DNA of 64,000 bases, taken from assembly GCF_014646915.1 (NCBI RefSeq), contig NZ_BMOE01000005.1:186001-250000 (forward strand), in the 5' to 3' direction. Positions 36,917 to 47,913 of the stretch are shown piece after piece. The position numbers and the translations under genes are program-made. Under the pieces are notes generated by a model. The model saw nothing but the letters and a program-made list of their open reading frames with translations, was not told the DNA's origin and did not search any database. Source of the stretch: Deinococcus aquiradiocola. Its GTDB lineage: Bacteria; Deinococcota; Deinococci; Deinococcales; Deinococcaceae. Numbering within the stretch: position 1 is the first letter of the stretch; every line of letters begins with the position of its first letter.

Positions 36917-38311
36917 GGTGTGCGCTTCGCGGACGCGGACGCTCTGCGCGGCGAGGTCCACGCCCGCGAGCTGCACGCGCAGTTCGGTGCCGAGCGGGGC
37001 GGGCGTGGTGAGCGTCACGTCGAGCGCCAGTTCCGGCAGCAGCAGCGTCGCCTGCGCCTGCCGCCGTTCCACGACGACCGCGCGGTACACGCGTTCCGGG
37101 TCGCGGGTCATGGCGACGAGGGTCCAGTGGCGGCGCGCCTCGCGTTCGGCGCTGCGTACGGTGGCGGACGCCATCTGCGATTCCGCGACGCGCGCGGCGA
37201 TGTCCTTGCCGTTCAGGGCGTCTCGTTCCAGCACGGCGGCGCGCAGCTGCTGGTGCACCACGAGGTCCAGGTAGCGGCGCATGGGGCTGGTCGCCTGCGC
37301 GTACGCGTCGAGGCCCATGCCGCTGTGCGGCCCGAGCGCGGGCTGGAAGCGGGTGCGGGACAGCGTCTTGCGGCGCGCCCACTGGGCGGGCATGCTGTCG
37401 CCGGGCGGGGAGGAGCGGTGCGGTGGGTCCTGCGTGGCGAAGGGCAGCGCCAGTTCGAGGTCGTCCGCGAAGATCGCGGCGGCCCACCCGGCGAGCGTCA
37501 TGCACTCCTGCACGATGAAGCGCGATTCGGACTTCTCGAGCGGCGCGATGCGGATGTCGCCCTGCTCGCTCACCTTGACCTGCACTTCCGGCAGGTCGAT
37601 GCTCATCGCGCCTTCCGCTTCGCGCAGGGTGCGGCTGGCGCCCGCGAGGGTGTGCAGGCCCTGCAGCAGTTCGTCGCCCGCGTCGAGCTGCGCCTGCGCC
37701 TGCGCGTACGTGACGCGCGTGACGTGCAGGCGCGTGAGGTGCACGTCGACACTCTCGGCCTGCCCGTCCGGGTCGAAGTCGATGGCGATGCTGAGGGCGG
37801 GACTCTCGGCGTGGAGGCCCAGGCCGACCTGTTCCACGAGCGCGTCGGGCATCATGCCGATGGTGTGGGTGGGCAGGTACAGGGTCGAGCCGCGCCTGCG
37901 CGCTTCGAGGTCGAGGTCGCTGCCGGGCGTGACGAGGGCCGCGACGTCCGCGACGTGCACCCACAGGCGGCGCGTGCCGTCCGGCAGGGTCTCCAGGCTC
38001 AGGGCGTCGTCGGGGTCCCGGTTGCCCTCGTCGTCGATGGCGAGGGCCGTGAGGTGCGTCAGGTCGAGCCGGTCCTCGTGCGGCAGGGCGGGGACGGGCA
38101 GGGTGGGCGTGGCGAGGTCCACGCCGAGCCGTTCGGGGAAGGGGACGCGGGTGTCGTCCCAGAGGTTCAGGCGCAGCAGGAGGGCGTGCGCGGCCTGGGG
38201 CGTCTCGGGCTGACCGAGGTCGCGCATGGTGCGGGATTTGTCCTGTCGTCCCCGGGCCAGCAGTTCCACTTCGGTGCGCTGGGCGGGCGTGAGTTCGGGC
38301 TGTGACGTCAT
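36914..38311 (-). CDS. RNB-domain (RNase II/R family) exoribonuclease, short form
   Basis: A 465-residue 3'-5' exoribonuclease. The RNB active site is intact: AIDDEGNRDPDDALSLE holds the cluster of catalytic aspartates, and later YAQATSPMRRYLDLVVHQQL is the conserved RNB end. Instead of the two cold-shock domains of E. coli RNase II, the first ~80 residues form a helical, probably winged-helix, segment (TPAQRTEVELLARGRQDKSRT), as in the compact Deinococcus enzyme of known structure. A C-terminal S1-like barrel follows. TATCCT lies seven bases before the ATG. Confidence 0.92.
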   Translation of the reverse strand: MTSQPELTPAQRTEVELLARGRQDKSRTMRDLGQPETPQAAHALLLRLNLWDDTRVPFPERLGVDLATPTLPVPALPHEDRLDLTHLTALAIDDEGNRDPDDALSLETLPDGTRRLWVHVADVAALVTPGSDLDLEARRRGSTLYLPTHTIGMMPDALVEQVGLGLHAESPALSIAIDFDPDGQAESVDVHLTRLHVTRVTYAQAQAQLDAGDELLQGLHTLAGASRTLREAEGAMSIDLPEVQVKVSEQGDIRIAPLEKSESRFIVQECMTLAGWAAAIFADDLELALPFATQDPPHRSSPPGDSMPAQWARRKTLSRTRFQPALGPHSGMGLDAYAQATSPMRRYLDLVVHQQLRAAVLERDALNGKDIAARVAESQMASATVRSAEREARRHWTLVAMTRDPERVYRAVVVERRQAQATLLLPELALDVTLTTPAPLGTELRVQLAGVDLAAQSVRVREAHT

Positions 38312-38360
38312 GCCGTTCAGGATAGAGCGTGCGGCCCACCGGGTCAGCGCGAGAGGATTG

Positions 38361-38375
38361 GAAAGTGTAACTTTC
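38361..38375. promoter_or_regulatory. Small inverted repeat upstream of the DUF4097 operon
   Basis: GAAAGT-gta-ACTTTC is a perfect 6-bp inverted repeat in an AT-rich patch about 150 bp before the operon. It may be an operator; nothing else supports this. Confidence 0.3.
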
Positions 38376-38477
38376 TATTCCCTGGAAATCAGGTGCGTAT
38401 GGACGCCTGCAGCTGGCGGTTTAGGCCCTGGATACCGCCCGATTCTGCCCCTGTCATTCCTGAATAGAAACTCAAAC

Positions 38478-38508
38478 TTGACATTCTATGATTTTTGGGT
38501 TTAGATAG
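38478..38508 (+). promoter_or_regulatory. Promoter of the DUF4097/DUF2089 operon
   Basis: TTGACA, 17 bases, TTAGAT form a near-consensus sigma-70 type promoter in an AT-rich stretch, followed by the AGGAGG ribosome-binding site of the first gene. Unlike most genes here, this operon has a leader and a Shine-Dalgarno site. Confidence 0.6.
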
Positions 38509-38526
38509 GACCCAGGAGGCAGGACC

Positions 38527-39423
38527 ATGACCACACCCGAACGCCCGGAGAAGGAACCCTTCGAGCTGCACGTGCAGCGCCTCGTCACCGAAGGCAAACT
38601 CACGCCCGAGGAAGCCGCCGAACTGCTCGCCCCGGCCCACCCCGAACCGCGATCCGTCAGCGCCGCGCAGCCCGGCACGCAGGGCGTCCAGCTCGCCAAG
38701 GCAGCGCCCGCCCCTTCCGGCGACACCCCGCCGGACCTGCGTCTCGACGTGGCCGGGTACGCCCTGCAGGTCCTGCACGACGCGTCCCTGACCGAACCGC
38801 GCCTCACCGCCACCCACGACGGCATCCTCAGCCTGCGCGCCACGCCGGACGGCTGGACCGTCGATCAGCGCAGCGGCACCCGCCTCCTCGGCCTGAAGGC
38901 CGTCCTCAGCCTGCCCTTCGCGCCCCGTCACGCCCGCGCCGAGGTGAGCGGCGGCAGCCTCAGCCTCCCCACCCTCAGCGGCACGGCCCGCCTGGAAGTC
39001 AGCGGCGGCAACGCCACGCTCGGCGGCGCGACCGAACTGCGCGCCGAGGTGAGCGGCGGCAACCTGACGTCCGGCGCCGTCACGGGCAGCGCCACCCTCG
39101 AAGTGAACGGCGGAAACCTCAGCGTGACCGGCACCACCGCCCTGCACGGCGAAGTCAACGGCGGGAACCTCCGCTGGGGCGGCCTTCTCACGGACGGCCA
39201 TCACCGCCTCGAAGTGAACGGCGGGCAGGCCACCCTGACCCTCGACCCGGGCAGCGACCTGACCTTCGACGCCGACGTGACGCTGGGGAACGTCACCAGC
39301 AGCTTCCCCGTCCAGAAGACCGGCGGCATGATGCACGCCCACTACCACGGCACGCTCGGCAACGGCCGCGCCGTCCTGAGCTGCCAGGTCAACGCGGGCC
39401 AGGTCCGGCTGGTGACGACATGA
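38527..39423 (+). CDS. DUF4097-type beta-helix protein with N-terminal regulatory helix
   Basis: A 298-residue protein. An N-terminal helical hairpin (LVTEGKLTPEEAAELLAP, residues 16-33) resembles the SHOCT/short-oligomerisation element found in the other proteins of this operon. A proline-rich linker follows. From residue ~138 a repetitive beta-helix begins: RAEVSGGSLSL, RLEVSGGNATL, RAEVSGGNLTS, LEVNGGNLSV, GEVNGGNLRW, LEVNGGQATL, about 16-17 residues apart with the conserved E-V-(S/N)-G-G turn. This is the DUF4097 (adhesin-like) fold seen in envelope-stress operons. No signal peptide or membrane helix is seen. Confidence 0.75.
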   Translation: MTTPERPEKEPFELHVQRLVTEGKLTPEEAAELLAPAHPEPRSVSAAQPGTQGVQLAKAAPAPSGDTPPDLRLDVAGYALQVLHDASLTEPRLTATHDGILSLRATPDGWTVDQRSGTRLLGLKAVLSLPFAPRHARAEVSGGSLSLPTLSGTARLEVSGGNATLGGATELRAEVSGGNLTSGAVTGSATLEVNGGNLSVTGTTALHGEVNGGNLRWGGLLTDGHHRLEVNGGQATLTLDPGSDLTFDADVTLGNVTSSFPVQKTGGMMHAHYHGTLGNGRAVLSCQVNAGQVRLVTT

Positions 39424-40019
39424 GAGAGCAGATCAAACGCATCCTGGGCCTCGTCGTGGCGGGCAGGCTCACGCCCGCCGACGCGTCCGCCCTGCTCGCC
39501 GCCCTGCACCCCGGCCTCGCCCTGAGCGACGGAGCTGCCGAGCACCTGTTCGGCCTGCTCAGCAGCGAGGACTTCGGACCGGACCGCGTCACGAACATGC
39601 TGATGGTCCGCGTCGCCGAGCACGGCGCGCCGCCCCCGCCCCCGCCGCCCCGCCCGGGCGCCACCTTCCGCATCGGCGGGGAAAGCTACCCGCTCGACGA
39701 TCTCGGCGAGACGATCGGCGCCCGCGTCGAGGAAGCCCTTGGCGGCCTGCTGGGCCGCAAGGCCCGCGCCCCGCAGCCCGGCACCATCCTGCGCATCGAG
39801 ACCGAGGACGAGAACGGCGGCAGCTTCAACGCGAACCTCCCCCTCAGCCTCGCCATGCACGCCGAGCGCCTCATCCCGCCGCACGCCCTGGGGGCCCTGG
39901 AACGCAGCGGCCTGAGCATCGACGCCCTGAAACTGCTGCTGCAGGCGAACCCGCCCACCGGACCACTCCTCGAAGCCGAGGACGAACACGGCAACCGCGT
40001 CCAGCTCAGCATCCGCTGA
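39420..40019 (+). CDS. Unknown protein with SHOCT-like N-terminus, 199 aa
   Basis: Begins MREQIKRILGLVVAGRLTPADASALLAALHP, the same 'glycine-R-L-T-P-x-(D/E)-A' helical hairpin as in the preceding protein (GKLTPEEAAELLA) and the DUF2089 protein ([12 protein letters not shown]). A proline run (PPPPPPPRP) separates it from a C-terminal region with FRIGGESYPLDDLGETIGARVEEALGGLL and ...NLPLSLAMHAERLIPPHAL. No membrane segment. Start overlaps the previous stop (ATGA). The shared hairpin suggests the operon's proteins bind one another. Confidence 0.65.
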   Translation: MREQIKRILGLVVAGRLTPADASALLAALHPGLALSDGAAEHLFGLLSSEDFGPDRVTNMLMVRVAEHGAPPPPPPPRPGATFRIGGESYPLDDLGETIGARVEEALGGLLGRKARAPQPGTILRIETEDENGGSFNANLPLSLAMHAERLIPPHALGALERSGLSIDALKLLLQANPPTGPLLEAEDEHGNRVQLSIR

Positions 40020-40069
40020 CCGCACCCCACCCGCACGCACCCTGCACGGCAGGGAAGAGGAGGACCCAC

Positions 40070-40282
40070 ATGAACGCGAACACCGCACCGTACTGGCAGG
40101 ACGTCATGGACCGCATCGAGACCGCGCGCACCGACAGCGCCACCCGCCACCTGCTGCACGCCGCGCCGCGCCGCACCGTGTGGGCCTCCCTCCTCCCCCC
40201 GCTGCGCCGCCTGGAAGGCTGGCTGGAACGCCACGCCGGCACCCCCGCCCCCGCCGCCCCCTCGGCCCCCGCCCGCGCATGA
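40070..40282 (+). CDS. Small hypothetical protein, 70 aa
   Basis: MNANTAPYWQDVMDRIETART opens a helical region to about residue 50 (LLPPLRRLEGWLERHAG), followed by a Pro/Ala tail. GAGGAGGACCC upstream is a strong ribosome-binding site, which is the main evidence that it is expressed. It lies within the DUF4097/DUF2089 operon. Confidence 0.6.
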   Translation: MNANTAPYWQDVMDRIETARTDSATRHLLHAAPRRTVWASLLPPLRRLEGWLERHAGTPAPAAPSAPARA

Positions 40283-40422
40283 CCCCCGCCCCCTCGGCCC
40301 CCACCCTCCCTTCGTCGGCCCCTGCCCCGCCTGCGCCCACCGGGACGCGGCCCGCAGGCCCTCCTCCTGCCCCCGGCAGCGCTGAGCGTCCCGGAGCCCG
40401 GACCGTCATCCGGCTCCCCTGA
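40279..40422 (+). CDS. Possible proline/alanine-rich small protein, 47 aa
   Basis: Starts with an ATG that overlaps the previous stop (ATGA) and runs to a TGA at 40420-40422. The product is almost only Pro, Ala, Ser and Gly until GARTVIRLP. It could be a real coupled gene or a chance open frame in GC-rich DNA. Confidence 0.35.
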   Translation: MTPAPSAPTLPSSAPAPPAPTGTRPAGPPPAPGSAERPGARTVIRLP

Positions 40423-40439
40423 GCGCCCAGGCCACTACC

Positions 40440-40820
40440 ATGAACCCCATGGCCCCCAACCCGCCCCTCCCGCTCCCCCTGCCTTTCCCCGGCGTGCAGG
40501 AAGCGCCGCTCGTCACCGAACTGCTCTTCCCGGACGCGGGCATCACCGTCAAGGGCGAGTTCACGCTCAACGAGTTCGCCACGCTCACGCCCGACAACCT
40601 CGACTTCCTGCGCCTGTACATCAAGGTGCGCGGCAACCTCAAGGAAGTCGAACGGATCCTGGGCCTGAGTTACCCCACCGTCCGCGCCCGCTTCGACACG
40701 CTGCTTCGCTCCATCGGTTACGAACCCGAAGCGGCCGACCCCAGAGACGAGACGCTGCGCCTGCTGGAACGCGGCGAGATCACGCCCGAGGAAGCCACCC
40801 GCCGCCTGCGCGGCAAGTAA
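40440..40820 (+). CDS. DUF2089-family regulator
   Basis: A 126-residue protein. Its core [34 protein letters not shown] is the DUF2089 helix-turn-helix-like signature; the C-terminus ([18 protein letters not shown]) is the same short helical hairpin found at the N-termini of the first two operon proteins. DUF2089 proteins commonly sit with DUF4097 genes and are presumed transcription regulators. The usual N-terminal zinc ribbon of longer members is replaced here by a Pro-rich stretch. A second ATG at 40449 lies seven bases after TACCAT and is an alternative start. Confidence 0.8.
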   Translation: MNPMAPNPPLPLPLPFPGVQEAPLVTELLFPDAGITVKGEFTLNEFATLTPDNLDFLRLYIKVRGNLKEVERILGLSYPTVRARFDTLLRSIGYEPEAADPRDETLRLLERGEITPEEATRRLRGK

Positions 40821-40929
40821 GCGGACGACACGGCGTCCGGTCAACCGGCCCACCATACCGGGCGTGCAGCGGATGCCGTCAGGAGAACAAGATTCTTCTG
40901 GCGGCATCTGCCGTGGTATTCTTTCTGTT

Positions 40930-40941
40930 CTGAACGTTCAG
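40930..40941. promoter_or_regulatory. 12-bp palindrome upstream of the TetA-like exporter gene
   Basis: CTGAACGTTCAG is a perfect palindrome. It lies 36 bp before the GTG start and about 10 bp behind a TATTCT -10-like box, where a repressor would block transcription. Confidence 0.4.
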
Positions 40942-40977
40942 GCGCAGGCCAACCCACCCCCACCCGAGGAGCACCCC

Positions 40978-42225
40978 GTGAAGAACCGACCCGCCGCCCT
41001 GGCCTTCATCCTGGTGACCCTCCTGATCGACGTGATGGGCCTGGGCCTCATCATTCCCGTCTTCCCCAACCTGCTCAAACAGCTGTCCGGGTCCGAGGTG
41101 GCCGGAGCGCAGATGCTCGGCATCTTCACCGCCATCTACGCCGTCATGCAGTTCATCTTCGCGCCCATCCTCGGGGCGCTCAGCGACCGGTACGGCCGCC
41201 GCCCCGTCCTGCTGCTCAGCCTGCTCGGCGTGGGCCTCGACTACCTGTTCATGTACTTCGCGCCCAACCTCGGCTGGCTGCTGCTGGGGCGCATCATCGC
41301 GGGCATCACCGGCGCCAGCATCACGGTCGCCAACGCCTACGTGGCCGACGTGACTGCCCCCGAAGACCGCGCCCGCAACTTCGGGCTGCTCGGCGCGACC
41401 TTCGGCGTGGGCTTCATCCTCGGGCCTGCGCTGGGTGGCCTGCTCGGCAACATCGACCTGCGCCTCCCGTTCGCCTTCGCCGCCGGACTGTCGCTGCTCA
41501 ACGCCGCGTACGGGTACTTCGTGCTGCCCGAATCCGTCACCGACGAGCTGCGCGGGCGCAAACTGGGCCGTGAGGTCTTCAACCCGCTCGCCCCGCTGCG
41601 CGACCTGGGACGCTACCCGCTGGTCCGCAACCTCGCCGGGAGCTTCGTGCTGATCGGGCTGGCGCAGCAGGTCATCTTCAGCACCTGGGTCCTCTTCACC
41701 GAACGCACCCTCGGCTGGTCCCCCGCCCAGAACGGCATTGCGCTGGCCGTGGTGGGCGTGCTGTCCGCCATCACGCAGGCGGGACTGGTCGGACCGGCCA
41801 TGCGCGTGCTCGGCGAACGCGGCGCGATCTTCACCGGTCTGCTGCTCGGCACCGTGCAGTACGTCCTGCTCGGCGCGGCCCGCAGCGGCCCCGTGCTGTA
41901 CGGCTCCATTGTCTTCGGCAGCCTGGCGGGCATTTCCGGCCCGGCCATCCAGGGCCTCATCAGCCGCACCGTCGACGACCGCGAACAGGGCCGCATCCAG
42001 GGCGCCCTCACCAGCCTGAACAGCCTGGTCGGCATCTTCGGACCACTGGCCGCCACCTGGGTCTTCGCGTACTTCAACGGCGGCTCCAGCCTGGACGTGC
42101 CGGGCGCGGCCTTCTACATGGCCGCCCTGTTCTCCCTGGCCGGAGCCGTGCTGGCGGGCGTGGTGCTGCGCCGCATGCCGAAATCCATGCGGACGGGCGT
42201 GAACGAGGCCGAACAGTCCCCCTGA
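40978..42225 (+). CDS. TetA-like MFS drug exporter
   Basis: A 415-residue, 12-helix MFS protein of the DHA1/TCR class. It begins [33 protein letters not shown], close to the tetracycline/multidrug antiporter opening, and has the loop 2-3 motif [11 protein letters not shown] and the antiporter motif C-like FILGPALGG in helix 5. It likely pumps out a small drug against protons; tetracycline is not proven. The GTG start is supported by GAGGAGC; starts further upstream are in the promoter region. Confidence 0.88.
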   Translation: MKNRPAALAFILVTLLIDVMGLGLIIPVFPNLLKQLSGSEVAGAQMLGIFTAIYAVMQFIFAPILGALSDRYGRRPVLLLSLLGVGLDYLFMYFAPNLGWLLLGRIIAGITGASITVANAYVADVTAPEDRARNFGLLGATFGVGFILGPALGGLLGNIDLRLPFAFAAGLSLLNAAYGYFVLPESVTDELRGRKLGREVFNPLAPLRDLGRYPLVRNLAGSFVLIGLAQQVIFSTWVLFTERTLGWSPAQNGIALAVVGVLSAITQAGLVGPAMRVLGERGAIFTGLLLGTVQYVLLGAARSGPVLYGSIVFGSLAGISGPAIQGLISRTVDDREQGRIQGALTSLNSLVGIFGPLAATWVFAYFNGGSSLDVPGAAFYMAALFSLAGAVLAGVVLRRMPKSMRTGVNEAEQSP

Positions 42226-42244
42226 CCGGGCACGCCGGAGCCCC

Positions 42245-42286
42245 TTGACCCAGGTCATGGCCCGGAACGCGTGACGGCCTCAGGCT
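42245..42286 (+). promoter_or_regulatory. FNR-like box and -10 of the ferredoxin gene
   Basis: TTGAC-ccag-GTCAT (42245-42258) is an FNR/DNR-type half-site pair (consensus TTGAT-N4-ATCAA), centred at about 42251.5. CAGGCT at 42281-42286 lies six bases before the ferredoxin ATG. If transcription starts at the ATG, the box is centred at -41.5, the classical activating position. The Crp/Fnr gene two positions downstream is the obvious regulator. Confidence 0.5.
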
Positions 42287-42292
42287 GAAGGC

Positions 42293-42529
42293 ATGAGCCA
42301 CGTCATCACGTCACGCTGCGCCGGAGTCAGGGACCGCGCCTGCTTGGAAGTCTGCCCCTGCGAATGCATCTACGATGCGGGCGAGCAGTTCGTCATCCAC
42401 CCCGACGACTGCATCGACTGCGGCGCCTGCGTGGCCGCCTGCCCGGTGGACGCGATCTACGCGGACGTGGACCTGCCCGAAGCGGATCTGCCCGCCCTGG
42501 CGTTCAACCGCGCGTTCTTCGGACTGTAG
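42293..42529 (+). CDS. 7Fe/8Fe ferredoxin
   Basis: A 78-residue ferredoxin of the Thermus/Azotobacter type. Cysteines are at 9, 17, 21, 25, 40, 43, 46 and 50: C9...C17...C21 with C50 can hold the [3Fe-4S] cluster, and C40-x2-C43-x2-C46 with C25 the [4Fe-4S] cluster. An extra Cys23 is present. It carries electrons between cytosolic redox enzymes. A Crp/Fnr-type regulator gene follows 20 bases later. Confidence 0.93.
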   Translation: MSHVITSRCAGVRDRACLEVCPCECIYDAGEQFVIHPDDCIDCGACVAACPVDAIYADVDLPEADLPALAFNRAFFGL

Positions 42530-42549
42530 GGGGCGTGCCAGAATAATCC

Positions 42550-43218
42550 ATGCCCGAACGTGCCGCGCAGCTGCTCCGCCTGAGCGCCGCATTCCAGGTC
42601 GCGCGCGAGTCGGACGTGCGGGAACTGGCCGCCCTGGCCCGCCCCCGCACCCTGCCCAGAGGCGCGCTGGTGTTCCGCCAGGGCGAACCCGCCTCCAGCC
42701 TGTACGTGGTCGAGACGGGACTGCTCCGGGTGTCGCGCCTGAACGCCAGCGGCCGGGAACTGACCCTCATGCTGGGCGGCCCGAGACAACTGGTGGCGGG
42801 CGTGAGCGCCTTCGTGCAGGATGCGACGTACAGTGCCAGCTGCACCGCCCTGGAAGACAGTCAGGTGCTGGTGCTGGACGCGGCGGCCGTCCGGCAGCTC
42901 ACCTGCCGTTCTCCCGCCCTGGCTGAGGCGGTGCTGACGTACTTCGCGCGCAGGCATGCCGACCTGCTCACCCGCATGGAAGACCTGCTGTTCAGCGACC
43001 TGAACGCGAGGCTGGCCGCACACCTGCTCGACCAGACGCCCTGCAGCGACGGGTACGCGCTGCCCACCAACTCCGAACTGGCGGCCCTGCTGGGCACCGT
43101 GCCGGAACTCGTGAGCCGCAAACTGGGCGAATTCTACCGGCAGCGACACATCACGCTCCACCGGCGCTCCGTCCGGATTCTGGACGAAGCGGCCCTGCAG
43201 CGACTGGCAGGCCGGTAG
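42550..43218 (+). CDS. Crp/Fnr-family transcription regulator
   Basis: A 222-residue regulator: an N-terminal cNMP-binding beta barrel (GALVFRQGEPASSLYVVETGLLRVSRLNASGRELTL), a long dimerisation helix, and a C-terminal winged helix (PTNSELAALLGTVPELVSRKLGEFYRQRHITLHRRSVRIL). The arginine and glutamate that bind cAMP in CRP are not obvious, and the N-terminal cysteines of FNR are absent, so it is a DNR-like or other redox/NO-type member. It probably acts on the ferredoxin promoter. Confidence 0.88.
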   Translation: MPERAAQLLRLSAAFQVARESDVRELAALARPRTLPRGALVFRQGEPASSLYVVETGLLRVSRLNASGRELTLMLGGPRQLVAGVSAFVQDATYSASCTALEDSQVLVLDAAAVRQLTCRSPALAEAVLTYFARRHADLLTRMEDLLFSDLNARLAAHLLDQTPCSDGYALPTNSELAALLGTVPELVSRKLGEFYRQRHITLHRRSVRILDEAALQRLAGR

Positions 43219-43284
43219 GATGCCGGGCCGACACGCACCGCACCTGCCCCAGCAGTGCGGCCCGGCCATCCCTATGATGCGGGC

Positions 43285-44109
43285 ATGAACGTCGCCCTGC
43301 CCGCTTCGCCGCTCTCGGCCCTGCCCGTCCTGGCCCGCCTGTACGGGTGCCGCGAGGAGGATCTCGCCGGGACGGCCGCTCAGCTGACGGCCGCCTTGAC
43401 GGTCCGGGACGCGGCGGGGCTGGAGGTGGGCGCGCTCGGGCTGCGTCCCTCGCCCGCGCACGGGTCGGAAGTGCTGGGCGGCGCCCTCCCCGGTGATGGG
43501 CAGCGGGACGCGGCCCTGGCCCTTCTGCGGGCCGCGCTGACCGTCCAGCCGCAGCTGTACGCCTACGCCGAGCCTCACCTGCTGCCCGTCACCGCGCTGG
43601 AAGCGGCGGGCCTGCGTTCCGTCGGCGCCTACACCCGCATGACCGGCCTGCTGCCCACCGTTCCTCCCGTTGTCCCTGCCGGGTTCCGGGCTGTACCGCT
43701 CCAGCAGGTCGCCAGCCTGCACGACCGTATGGCGGCCCAGCGCAGTTACGCGGACCGGATCGGGCACACCCTCGTCCCGCCGGAATTCGTGCAGCCCGGC
43801 GCGGGCGGCTGCGACGAAACGCTCAGCCGACTCGCTTACGACGAGGCCGGGATCGCCGTCGGCATCTGCCGCGTCTGGCGGGACGGGGGAGAGGTGTCGT
43901 GTACCACGCCCGGCATTCACCCGGCGGCACGCGGCAGCGGGCTCCGGCAGGCGCTGCTGCTGTCCGTCTGTCAGGCGGCCCTGGCCGCCGGAGCGGTCAC
44001 CCTGCGGCTGGACGCCTGGGGAGACACGCCGCAGGAACGCGCGGCAGACGAGGCCCTCGGCCTGACCACCGAGGAATGCACACCCATCTACGCGGCCACC
44101 GGGAAGTAA
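43285..44109 (+). CDS. GNAT-family acetyltransferase
   Basis: A 274-residue protein with a degenerate N-terminal GNAT half and a C-terminal catalytic half: AYDEAGIAVGICRVWRDGGEVSCTTPGIHPAARGSGLRQALLLSVCQAAL holds the acetyl-CoA loop (R-G-S-G-L), and ERAADEALGLT closes the fold. The acceptor is unknown. TATGAT (43273-43278) is six bases before the ATG, which sets the start at 43285 instead of 43255. Confidence 0.85.
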   Translation: MNVALPASPLSALPVLARLYGCREEDLAGTAAQLTAALTVRDAAGLEVGALGLRPSPAHGSEVLGGALPGDGQRDAALALLRAALTVQPQLYAYAEPHLLPVTALEAAGLRSVGAYTRMTGLLPTVPPVVPAGFRAVPLQQVASLHDRMAAQRSYADRIGHTLVPPEFVQPGAGGCDETLSRLAYDEAGIAVGICRVWRDGGEVSCTTPGIHPAARGSGLRQALLLSVCQAALAAGAVTLRLDAWGDTPQERAADEALGLTTEECTPIYAATGK

Positions 44110-44130
44110 ACCACGCCCGGATCAACAGAA

Positions 44131-44158
44131 CGCGCCCACCCTGTTCGGGGTGGGCGCG
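44131..44158. terminator. Bidirectional hairpin after GNAT and oxidase genes
   Basis: CGCGCCCACCC pairs with GGGTGGGCGCG around a short TGTTC-type loop. It lies between converging genes. Confidence 0.65.
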
Positions 44159-44174
44159 GTTCGGCGTGCGCGGT

Positions 44175-46607
<2,433 letters not shown>

Positions 46608-46635
46608 TGTTGCTCCTTAGTGTTCCAGGCGGGGG

Positions 46636-47760
46636 TTAGCGGACGGGAACCTTGCCCCAGTAACTGGCCTCGGCGGGCAGCTTCAGGGTGTCCAGGTAGG
46701 CCTGCAGGTCCGTGAGGTCCTGATCGCTGAGCTTCTCGTAGGCGGGCATCAGGCTGCCGGGCTTGACGGCGGCACTGTTCTTGATCCAGGGCTTCAGCAT
46801 GGCTTTGGCCTGCTCGCCTTCCCAGCGGCCCGCGCCGAGGGTGTTGCGGCTGCCGAAGTAGCTGAGGTCCGGGCCGACGGCGCCCGCGGCGGGCGTGCCC
46901 TGAATGCGGTGGCAGCTGGCGCACGCGGCCGCACCGGCGCTCGCCTTGCCCTGCATGAAGATGTTGTACCCGGCCTGCTCGCTGGGCGTGGCGGGCGCGG
47001 GGGCCTTGTAGGCCTGCGCGGCGCTGATGAAGGCGTTGTACTGCGCTTCGGGCAGCGCGACGACCTTGAAGCGCATGTTGGCGTGGCTGGCGCCGCACAG
47101 CAGGGTGCAGTTGCCCTGGTACACGCCGGGCTGGTCGGTGTCGATCTGGAAGGTCTTCTTGCTGCCGGGGATCGCGTCGCGCTGACCGCCGAGGTTCGGC
47201 GCCCAGAACGCGTGGATGACGTCCTTGGCCGTCACGGTGATGGCGATCTGACGCCCCGCGGGAATGACGAGCTCGTTGCCGTTCGTGACGGTGCCGGTGC
47301 CGCCCTGGATGGGCGAGCCGGGGTACTCGAAGGCCCACCAGAACTGCGCGCCGGTCACGTTGACGTGCAGCGCGTCCTTGGGGGTGGGGTTCACGATCGC
47401 CATGGTGCGCGCCGCGAGGATCGTGATGATGGTCACGATGATGACGGGCACGACGATCAGGATCGTTTCCAGGCGGTTGTTGCCGTGGAACTGGTCCGGT
47501 TCGGCCGTGTGCTTGTCCTCACGGAACTTGTTGACCGTGTAGAACAGCGCGTAGCTCACCCCGATGAAGATCAGGATGGCCATGACGATCACGGCGACGC
47601 TCATCCACCAGATGTTGCGGTTGTAGGACGAGTGCATGTCGCCGATGCTGAGGGTCTGATCGGCGAACGCGACGCTGCCCAGGGCGAGTGAGGCCAGGGG
47701 CGTCACGGCACGCAGGGCCAGACGGCTGAAGGTAGGGCGGGGTAGGGTGTTCAACTTCAC
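46636..47760 (-). CDS. ctaC: Cytochrome caa3 oxidase subunit II with fused cytochrome c
   Basis: A ~374-residue membrane protein. After a signal peptide and two transmembrane helices (about 51-74, 98-120) comes the CuA domain, with H183, C218, C222, H226 and M229 as ligands ([15 protein letters not shown]), then a C-terminal cytochrome c domain with heme site CASCH (280-284) and distal Met in [11 protein letters not shown]. The start is uncertain: the frame's GTG at 47760 touches its own AAAGGAG, while a TTG at 47754 is spaced correctly from it. Soluble cytochrome c would not be needed because of the fused domain. Confidence 0.94.
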   Translation of the reverse strand: MKLNTLPRPTFSRLALRAVTPLASLALGSVAFADQTLSIGDMHSSYNRNIWWMSVAVIVMAILIFIGVSYALFYTVNKFREDKHTAEPDQFHGNNRLETILIVVPVIIVTIITILAARTMAIVNPTPKDALHVNVTGAQFWWAFEYPGSPIQGGTGTVTNGNELVIPAGRQIAITVTAKDVIHAFWAPNLGGQRDAIPGSKKTFQIDTDQPGVYQGNCTLLCGASHANMRFKVVALPEAQYNAFISAAQAYKAPAPATPSEQAGYNIFMQGKASAGAAACASCHRIQGTPAAGAVGPDLSYFGSRNTLGAGRWEGEQAKAMLKPWIKNSAAVKPGSLMPAYEKLSDQDLTDLQAYLDTLKLPAEASYWGKVPVR

Positions 47761-47913
47761 TCCTTTCTTACTTTTCAGTCACAGTTTAAGCGCATCTGGG
47801 CGCAGACGGATGGGAATGAAGTCCCGCTGAAGGTGCCCGGACGTGCCGGGCGGTCTCTGTTCGGGGGACAGCTTACAAAGAAATGCCGTCCCGTGTCACA
47901 CCTGCCGCGCCGC

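Noticed and set aside
40978..42225. Calling the exporter a tetracycline resistance gene
   Set aside because: TetA-like motifs also occur in many multidrug and sugar exporters; substrate cannot be read from sequence.
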